Shown here: in pieces, positions 6,494-10,998 of the stretch
Layout: every line of letters begins with the position of its first letter
How positions within the stretch are numbered: position 1 is the stretch's first letter
Assembly (NCBI GenBank): GCA_964442515.1
Contig: CAYUAC010000066.1
Span: 1-10,998, forward strand
From: TCS-49 sp964442515
Lineage (GTDB): Bacteria > Campylobacterota > Campylobacteria > Campylobacterales > Sulfurovaceae
Direction: 5' to 3'
DNA length: 10,998 bases
The notes under the pieces: generated by a model
The model's input: only the letters and a program-made list of their open reading frames with translations
The model's database searches: none
Told to the model about the DNA's origin: nothing
Made by a program: the position numbers and the translations under genes

Positions 6494-7096
6494 ATGAAAA
6501 TATTACTTATCTTTACAGTAACGGCCTTTTTGTTATACAGCCAATCATTTGTTACAAATCCGTTGATTGCCAAAGTCGAAAAAGAGCACGGGCGCTTTGC
6601 AAAGGCTCGCTTTGAAGCATTGCAAAAAAAGCTCATCTCTTTGCAAGATGCTACAGCGCAAAAAAAACTCAAAGAGATCAATATCTTTTTTAACCGAGTA
6701 GGTTACGGCGAAGATGATGAAATCTACGGGCAAAGCGATTATTGGGCGACGCCGTACGAATTTTTAGCCAGAGATAAGGGCGATTGTGAGGATTATGTTA
6801 TAGCAAAGTATTTTGCTTTGAAAGAACTTGGGATTCCCAGTGAAAAAATGTATTTTACTTACGTACGGGTTGAGGGGTATGACAGGGCTCATATGGTGCT
6901 TTCTTATTTTAAAACGAAACAATCTGTACCTCTGGTGCTTGATAATCTCAATAAACGGCTTTTGCCTGCCGGCCAGAGAGAAGATTTGAAACCCGTTTAC
7001 AATTTTAACCCGAACATTTTAAAAAGTGGACAAAAAACGAATGCGCACAGGCAGTGGGATGATTTGATGAAACGGTTTAAGGAGAAAAAATTATGA
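6494..7096 (+). CDS. lapG: LapG-type periplasmic transglutaminase-like cysteine protease
   Basis: A 200-residue protein of the bacterial transglutaminase-like cysteine protease family (PF06035), which cuts the N-terminal retention region of LapA-type adhesins in the periplasm and releases them from the surface. An N-terminal hydrophobic export signal (about 1-17) is followed by the catalytic triad in family context: Cys98 in KGDCEDY, His133 in RAHMVLSY, Asp150 in LVLDN. The acidic residues around the cysteine (D97, E99, D100) fit the calcium-binding site known in LapG. It starts 31 bases after the adhesin stop and overlaps lapD by four bases (ATGA, 7093-7096). No Shine-Dalgarno lies near the ATG; a GATAAAAT box ends seven bases before it. 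Length and catalytic residues look complete, so it should be active. Confidence 0.93.
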   Translation: MKILLIFTVTAFLLYSQSFVTNPLIAKVEKEHGRFAKARFEALQKKLISLQDATAQKKLKEINIFFNRVGYGEDDEIYGQSDYWATPYEFLARDKGDCEDYVIAKYFALKELGIPSEKMYFTYVRVEGYDRAHMVLSYFKTKQSVPLVLDNLNKRLLPAGQREDLKPVYNFNPNILKSGQKTNAHRQWDDLMKRFKEKKL

Positions 7097-9000
7097 GTTT
7101 ATTCAAGCAGTTGGCTTTGATTATATTGGGTATATTTTTATTGCTTTTCATTATAGTTGTTGGTGTCTCTTTTGGGGTTATCAAAAAAAGTGCAGAGCAA
7201 GCGTTGTATCAAAATGCACAAAACAGTGCCACAAGTATAACGCTTTCAATAGATAGTATTGCTTTTGACAGAGCATCTGTACAAACAGTCATAAATGCCG
7301 CGTTTGACAATGGAAACTATGAAAAGATAATCTATTTTGATACGGACGGGAAAGAGGTTTATAGCAGAGTTAAAAAAGATGCCAATAAAAACAAAGCACC
7401 TTTATGGTTTAAACGCATAGTTGTGCTAAAGCAGGTAAGTGCTCAGGCAAGTCTTTCTGATGGGTGGCATCTTCTGGGACGTGTTGTGGTTTACAGTGAT
7501 TTAGAGGTTGTGTATACGCAGTTGTATGCAATATTTCTACAGCTTACGGTTTATTTAGCCATAGCTTATGTCGGAGCGTTGTTGACACTCTATCTATTTT
7601 TAAAGTATTTGCTGCAGCCGCTGGCAAAGATAGAAAAACAAGCTGCGGCAATTTTAAATAATAAATTTATCATAACCAAGCAGTTGCCAAAGGTTTTAGA
7701 GTTTCAATCAGTTACAAAAAGTATGAATTCTATGGTAAAAAAGGTAGAACAGATTTTTAAAACAGCCAATGATGCTTTAAAACATAATAAAGAACTGTTG
7801 TATATCGATGAAGTGACAAAACTTTACAATAGAAAATATTTTTCTTTCAAAGCTAGCGAATATATATCATCTGGCAGTGCCAACGCAAACGGTCTTTTGG
7901 TTCTTGTAAACATACAAAGGGCTGAACTTATGAATAAACTTATAGGTTATCAAAAAACGGATCAATTTTTTATCAACATAGCGCAGCTGTTGAACAGTGC
8001 TTTTTTACTTAATTCGGCAAGTTTTACGGCACGGTTAAATGGAACAGAGTTTATAGCTATGCTGCCAAATGTTGAAAACAGTGATATTCAAATCAAACTA
8101 AAAGAGTTTCAAAAAAATGTCTATGAAGGTTATGAAGCCCTGGAATTAAAAGATACTGATATTGATTTAAATATCGGTCTTTGCAGATATGGCGAAGAAA
8201 AAAATATCGGTGAACTGTTTGCAAAAATTGACTATACATTTTCAAATGCGAAACTGTCGCACAGTTGTGAAATAGTTCAAGTTGATGAAGCTGATGTAAA
8301 TATGGGAAAAGAAAAATGGCGTGAAACGCTCAATAACGCGATAAAAAATGATAATTTTATTTTTGAATATAAAAGTATTACAGATATTTGTGATAAGAAA
8401 ACGGTGTATAAAACGTTTAATATTATTTTACAAACAAACCAACAGCGTTTTGATTATTCAAAATTCATTGCTCCGTTGGCAGAACTGCAGATGCTAAACA
8501 AGTTTTATTTTTATGTCATAAAAAGCATTTTTGCACAGTACTCAGATGACACTGAACCTAAATCACTGATCCTTCCATATGGGTTTGTTGAGGATGATTT
8601 TGTTTTACAAGAGTTTGAAAGTATATTGGAACTCTATCAAAATACAAATTTTCAAAATCTCATTTTTGAAATACCTGAAGAGGCCTTTGTCAAAAGATAT
8701 GATCACACGATTCGTCTCATAAATATCTTTCAAAAGTATGGTATAAAATATGCTATCTATGATTTTATAGCCAATCTCAATGATTATAATTTTTTAAAAA
8801 AGAATAAGCCAAAATATATCGTTTCAGATAAAACTTTTATATTTGATAATGCTCAAAATATCAATTTAGTCAATATAATCATGGAGTCAGTAGAAGTTGA
8901 AATCGTGGTTTCAGGAGAGTTGACCAAAAAGCAGTTACAACAGTTAGAAGCGTTAAGTTTGCATTATAGGATAAATTTGATACGTTCTTCTTTTATTTAG
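7093..9000 (+). CDS. lapD: LapD-like transmembrane c-di-GMP receptor with degenerate GGDEF and EAL domains
   Basis: A 635-residue inner-membrane protein. TM1 (about 7-30), periplasmic LapD/MoxY-type domain (31-145) with APLWF (102-106) and the output-like pattern DGWHLLGRVVVYS (123-135), TM2 (about 147-170), HAMP (about 171-222), GGDEF-like domain (about 235-395) and EAL-like domain (about 405-635). In the family the cytoplasmic EAL domain binds c-di-GMP and the periplasmic domain then sequesters LapG. The GGDEF motif reads NGTEF (316-320) and the RxxD inhibitory site is missing, so cyclase activity is not expected. EAL motif (FEYKS, 424-428), DDFG-type and AEGVE-type motifs (VSGEL, 606-610) are all altered, so phosphodiesterase activity is not expected and c-di-GMP binding itself is uncertain. 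AAGGAG at 7079-7084 precedes the ATG, which overlaps lapG by four bases. Assignment rests on architecture plus neighbours. Confidence 0.88.
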   Translation: MSLFKQLALIILGIFLLLFIIVVGVSFGVIKKSAEQALYQNAQNSATSITLSIDSIAFDRASVQTVINAAFDNGNYEKIIYFDTDGKEVYSRVKKDANKNKAPLWFKRIVVLKQVSAQASLSDGWHLLGRVVVYSDLEVVYTQLYAIFLQLTVYLAIAYVGALLTLYLFLKYLLQPLAKIEKQAAAILNNKFIITKQLPKVLEFQSVTKSMNSMVKKVEQIFKTANDALKHNKELLYIDEVTKLYNRKYFSFKASEYISSGSANANGLLVLVNIQRAELMNKLIGYQKTDQFFINIAQLLNSAFLLNSASFTARLNGTEFIAMLPNVENSDIQIKLKEFQKNVYEGYEALELKDTDIDLNIGLCRYGEEKNIGELFAKIDYTFSNAKLSHSCEIVQVDEADVNMGKEKWRETLNNAIKNDNFIFEYKSITDICDKKTVYKTFNIILQTNQQRFDYSKFIAPLAELQMLNKFYFYVIKSIFAQYSDDTEPKSLILPYGFVEDDFVLQEFESILELYQNTNFQNLIFEIPEEAFVKRYDHTIRLINIFQKYGIKYAIYDFIANLNDYNFLKKNKPKYIVSDKTFIFDNAQNINLVNIIMESVEVEIVVSGELTKKQLQQLEALSLHYRINLIRSSFI

Positions 9001-9054
9001 CTGTTACCGTAAAGCAAAAGAAGAAAAAAGTACTTGGAAAGAAGGGCACGAAAA

Positions 9055-9072
9055 GATCAGACCCCTAAAAAA
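9055..9072 (+). repeat. Direct repeat copy 1 (GACCCCTAAAAAA, half palindrome)
   Basis: GACCCCTAAAAAA at 9060-9072 is identical to 10020-10032; over 18 bases the two copies differ at two positions. Here the left arm GGGGTC of the second copy is reduced to AAGATC. It lies just upstream of the DUF1810 ribosome-binding site. Confidence 0.7.
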
Positions 9073-9087
9073 CAAAAGGAGTACCCG

Positions 9088-9525
9088 GTGAGTGACACAA
9101 AACAGTATGAACTGGATAGATTTGTTGCAGCACAAAAGCGTGATTTTGATACCGCCCTTAAAGAGATCATGCAGGGGCAAAAACGATCCCATTGGATTTG
9201 GTATATATTTCCGCAGGTTGCGGGACTTGGGCAAAGTTCGATGGCAAAAAAGTATGCCATTGGGTCCAAGGCCGAAGCCGCCGCCTACCTTGAACACGAA
9301 GTGCTTGGCCCACGACTAAAACAGTGCGCGGCAGCTTTGCTTGAACACACTGATAAAAGTATCACCGCTATCATGGGCCATCCCGATGACATGAAGTTGA
9401 AATCCTCGATGACGCTTTTTGCCGCAATATCCCCGCCTGATAGCGTGTTTGCCGAAGTGCTGAATGCTTTTTATTTCGGGGATGTAGATGAGGTCACTAC
9501 TGAGTTTGTGGAGAATGATCAGTGA
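9088..9525 (+). CDS. DUF1810 family protein
   Basis: A 145-residue soluble protein with the recognisable DUF1810 (PF08837) pattern: YELDRFVAAQ...DFDTALKEI near the start, then the family's best conserved block SHWIWYIFPQVAGLG (33-47), SMAKKYAI, a YLEHEVLGPRL block, and a C-terminal half with GHPDDMKLKSSMTLF. No membrane segment or signal peptide is seen. The GTG at 9088 is chosen because AGGAG lies at 9077-9081, six bases upstream; an in-frame upstream start at 9034 would read through the direct repeat and lacks family similarity. The gene is visibly GC-richer than the lap genes before it and the AT-rich gene after it. The biochemical function of the family is not established; old 'calpastatin' labels should not be trusted. 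Position next to lapD is probably coincidental. Confidence 0.88.
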   Translation: MSDTKQYELDRFVAAQKRDFDTALKEIMQGQKRSHWIWYIFPQVAGLGQSSMAKKYAIGSKAEAAAYLEHEVLGPRLKQCAAALLEHTDKSITAIMGHPDDMKLKSSMTLFAAISPPDSVFAEVLNAFYFGDVDEVTTEFVENDQ

Positions 9526-9643
9526 TGATGGTGGATGAGTACATCTTTTTATAAATGACCCGATTTTTATATGTTTGCGTAGCGTGGTTGGTGTGATATG
9601 ACGACTAAGTTAATTATGATTGTATTTAGATGAAAGATTTTCA
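9526..9643. other. Gene-free stretch
   Basis: This 118-base spacer between the DUF1810 gene and the hypothetical gene contains several stop codons in all + frames and no recognisable RNA, terminator or operator. Composition falls from the GC-rich DUF1810 gene to the AT-rich gene that follows, suggesting a junction of different origins. Confidence 0.4.
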
Positions 9644-9967
9644 ATGAAATATATGTATGCAGAAGAAAAACTTATTTCAATAATTAAATATTTAGCAACG
9701 GCCGAAGGTGATTTAAGACTGAGAATTGCACATGTATCTCGTGATATTGTTGTGTTGAAAGAAAATGATTTTCCTGAAGAACTAAAGTGTGTTTGGAGAA
9801 AAATTCTGAACGATTTAACTAAGTACCCACCACAATATAATTGGAATGGAACAGAGCTTCAAAAAGGATCCATCGAACATACTATGTCAAGAATTAGGAA
9901 CGTAACTGCATCTAGAATAGCCACAAGGATTTTTACTCTTTTTGAAGAATTGCAATCATACAAATGA
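9644..9967 (+). CDS. Hypothetical protein, small, AT-rich
   Basis: I do not recognise this family. From the ATG at 9644 it encodes 107 residues; a weak AAAGA precedes it, and an in-frame TTG at 9620 or ATG at 9653 are alternatives. The protein is predicted mostly helical and soluble, without signal peptide or membrane segment: an N-terminal helix (YMYAEEKLISIIKYLATAEG), a basic stretch (LRLRIAHVSRD), a middle section with WRKILNDLTKYPP, and a C-terminal helical part (TMSRIRNVTASRIATRIFTL) rich in Arg. No catalytic motif is evident. It is more AT-rich than its GC-rich neighbours and sits between the two GACCCCTAAAAAA repeats, so it may be an acquired gene. The regular, plausible protein composition supports a real gene rather than a chance ORF. 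Confidence 0.65.
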   Translation: MKYMYAEEKLISIIKYLATAEGDLRLRIAHVSRDIVVLKENDFPEELKCVWRKILNDLTKYPPQYNWNGTELQKGSIEHTMSRIRNVTASRIATRIFTLFEELQSYK

Positions 9968-10011
9968 GTAAAAATAATTCGTTGAAAAAAAAGAATGAAT
10001 TAAAATTAAAA

Positions 10012-10032
10012 AGGGGTCGGACCCCTAAAAAA
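10012..10032. repeat. Direct repeat copy 2 with GGGGTC-G-GACCCC palindrome
   Basis: AGGGGTC, one G, then GACCCCT (10012-10026) is a perfect inverted repeat, followed by six A's; GACCCCTAAAAAA repeats the sequence at 9060-9072. As RNA it can form a 6-bp stem with a CGG loop. On the minus strand it is followed by TTTTAATTTT, so it could terminate leftward transcription, though no minus-strand gene is seen. Palindromes of this GGGGTC/GACCCC type are reminiscent of REP elements mobilised by IS200-like RAYT transposases; none is encoded here. Confidence 0.65.
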
Positions 10033-10042
10033 TAAGCAATTT

Positions 10043-10050
10043 GATAAAAT
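10043..10050 (+). promoter_or_regulatory. Candidate -10 box of the serB promoter
   Basis: GATAAAAT preceded by TT lies 25 bases before the serB ATG, similar to the extended -10 boxes used by Campylobacterota sigma-70, which often lack a clear -35. A run of A's lies upstream. Proposed from motif and position only. Confidence 0.4.
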
Positions 10051-10075
10051 TTTAGAAAAAATCAGGATAGTATCT

Positions 10076-10705
10076 ATGCGAAAATTAGCGGTGTTTGATT
10101 TTGATTCGACGTTGATGGATGGCGAGACCATCGATTTTTTAGCCAAAGAGCTTGGCTTTGAAAATGATGTGGCAAAGATCACAGAGCTTGCGATGCAGGG
10201 GCGTATCGACTTTTTTGAAAGTCTGCAGGAACGGGTAAAGTTTTTAAAAGGACTGCAGGTGAGCAAGGTTGACGCCATCTGCCACAGCCTGCCCTATATG
10301 CCCGGAGCCAAAGAGACGATCAGGGCGCTGAAAGACGCGGGCTATACGGTCGTGTGCTTTAGCGGCGGCTTTCGAAACGCCACGGGGCACGCTAAAGACA
10401 TCCTTGGCTTTGACAGCGATTTTTCCAACATCCTGCACAGCAAAGACGGGGTACTCACCGGCGAAGTGGGCGGGGATATGATGTTTGATTTTAGCAAGGG
10501 CGATATGTTGACGCGGCTGCAAAGCCTGCTTGGCATCAGTGTCGCAGATACCCTGGTTGTGGGCGACGGGGCTAATGACAAAAGTATGTTTGCCCACGCA
10601 GATACCCGGATAGCCTTCTGTGCCAAACCCGTGCTCAAAGAAGCGGCCAACATTATCGTTGATACCAAAGATTTAACCCGGATCATAGACAAACTTGAAC
10701 TGTAA
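10076..10705 (+). CDS. serB: Phosphoserine phosphatase (SerB-like HAD hydrolase)
   Basis: A 209-residue cytoplasmic HAD-superfamily phosphatase; the last step of serine synthesis hydrolyses O-phosphoserine to serine. All HAD motifs are present: DFDSTL (D8 nucleophile, D10 acid/base), FSGG (S96), K141 in DFSKGDML, and VGDGANDKSM (D164, D168 binding Mg). E17 and R53 occupy the positions that contact the substrate's amino and carboxyl groups in characterised SerB, which supports serine phosphatase over a general HAD enzyme. The length matches short SerB proteins that lack an ACT domain. The ATG at 10076 has AGGA at 10064-10067 upstream. The next gene overlaps its end by 11 bases. The gene is GC-richer than the adhesin locus but similar to the DNA that follows. 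A related HAD phosphatase with another substrate cannot be excluded. Confidence 0.9.
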   Translation: MRKLAVFDFDSTLMDGETIDFLAKELGFENDVAKITELAMQGRIDFFESLQERVKFLKGLQVSKVDAICHSLPYMPGAKETIRALKDAGYTVVCFSGGFRNATGHAKDILGFDSDFSNILHSKDGVLTGEVGGDMMFDFSKGDMLTRLQSLLGISVADTLVVGDGANDKSMFAHADTRIAFCAKPVLKEAANIIVDTKDLTRIIDKLEL

Positions 10706-10998
10706 TCTCAAGCGCATACTGCTTTCACTCAAGCGGTATAAAAAAACGCTCATCATCGGCAATATCGTAGCCCTCATCGCCGTGGCTATCAGCGTACCCA
10801 TCCCGCTTTTGGTGCCGGTGCTGGTCGATGAGGTGCTGTTAGACAAGCCGGGCAAACTCACGGCGTTTATCGACCAGTTTGTCAGCGTCGATATCGTGGG
10901 CTATGTGTTTATCATCCTCTTTGCCGCGGTGTTTTTGCGCGCGATGAACTTTGTACTTAATTCAGTCCAGACAAAACTTTTTACCGAAATCTCCAAAG
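10695..10998 (+). CDS. ABC exporter, N-terminal membrane domain (MsbA-like), partial
   Basis: The frame from TTG 10695 is open to the window end, giving about 101 residues. After a basic N-terminus (NLKRILLSLKRYKKT) comes a hydrophobic helix (LIIGNIVALIAVAISVPIPL), then PVLVDEVLLDKPG, a loop, and a second hydrophobic helix (VGYVFIILFAAVFLRAMN). The VDEVLLD stretch between TM1 and TM2 is typical of the exporter-type ABC_membrane domain of fused ABC transporters such as MsbA. An in-frame stop at 10686-10688 limits the start; no ATG is available before TM1, so TTG 10695, overlapping serB by 11 bases, is the best candidate, though without a strong ribosome-binding site. The ATP-binding domain lies beyond the window. 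Substrate cannot be told. Confidence 0.82.
   Translation, partial: MNCNLKRILLSLKRYKKTLIIGNIVALIAVAISVPIPLLVPVLVDEVLLDKPGKLTAFIDQFVSVDIVGYVFIILFAAVFLRAMNFVLNSVQTKLFTEISK

Noticed and set aside
9034..9087. N-terminal extension of the DUF1810 protein
   Set aside because: The extension reads through the direct repeat and is not family-like; GTG 9088 has a good AGGAG.
10244..10692. Overlapping minus-strand ORFs across serB
   Set aside because: They oppose an intact enzyme with all HAD motifs and show no domain of their own.
1..10998. tRNA, rRNA or a complete insertion sequence
   Set aside because: No cloverleaf-like or rRNA-like segment and no transposase gene was recognised anywhere in the window.

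Overview
The window looks like chromosome of a free-living Campylobacterota bacterium (Sulfurimonas/Sulfuricurvum-like). This rests on the AT-rich coding style, Lys/Asn/Ile-rich proteins, GATAAAAT-type -10 boxes and gene families; no rRNA or other marker gene is present to confirm it. Nearly everything lies on the + strand.

Bases 1-9000 form a Lap-type (LapA/LapG/LapD) surface-adhesin locus. It starts with the C-terminal end of a type I secretion ABC ATPase (LapB/HlyB class, 1-528), overlapped by its membrane-fusion partner (LapC/HlyD class, 521-1933) and followed one base later by a LuxR-type regulator with a degenerate receiver domain (1935-2516). After a 540-base interruption come the secreted adhesin (3055-6462: retention module, proline/glutamate linker, three Calx-beta-like domains, a VWA domain with intact MIDAS, type I secretion tail), a LapG-type periplasmic cysteine protease (6494-7096) and a LapD-type inner-membrane c-di-GMP receptor (7093-9000). 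By analogy with Pseudomonas, the transporter exports the adhesin, the N-terminal module keeps it in the outer-membrane pore, LapG releases it by cleavage, and LapD restrains LapG when c-di-GMP is high. The outer-membrane TolC/LapE-type pore is not in the window.

The interruption (2517-3054) holds a minus-strand toxin-antitoxin relic: an intact PF09720-type antitoxin with its own promoter and palindromic operator, and a ParE/RelE-type toxin that has lost its middle and is out of frame. The promoter region of the adhesin gene follows.

Bases 9001-10075 are accessory-looking: a DUF1810 gene, then an AT-rich hypothetical gene, flanked by two copies of GACCCCTAAAAAA, one of them part of a perfect GGGGTC-G-GACCCC palindrome. 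The right end holds a SerB-like phosphoserine phosphatase (10076-10705) and the start of an ABC exporter membrane domain (from TTG 10695), both visibly GC-richer than the adhesin locus.

The most notable points are several altered signature residues in an otherwise complete Lap pathway: H-loop His to Gln in the ATPase, lost EAL and GGDEF residues in LapD, no phosphoacceptor Asp in the regulator, and no canonical TAAG cleavage site in the adhesin. The other notable point is the cleanly reconstructable decayed toxin.
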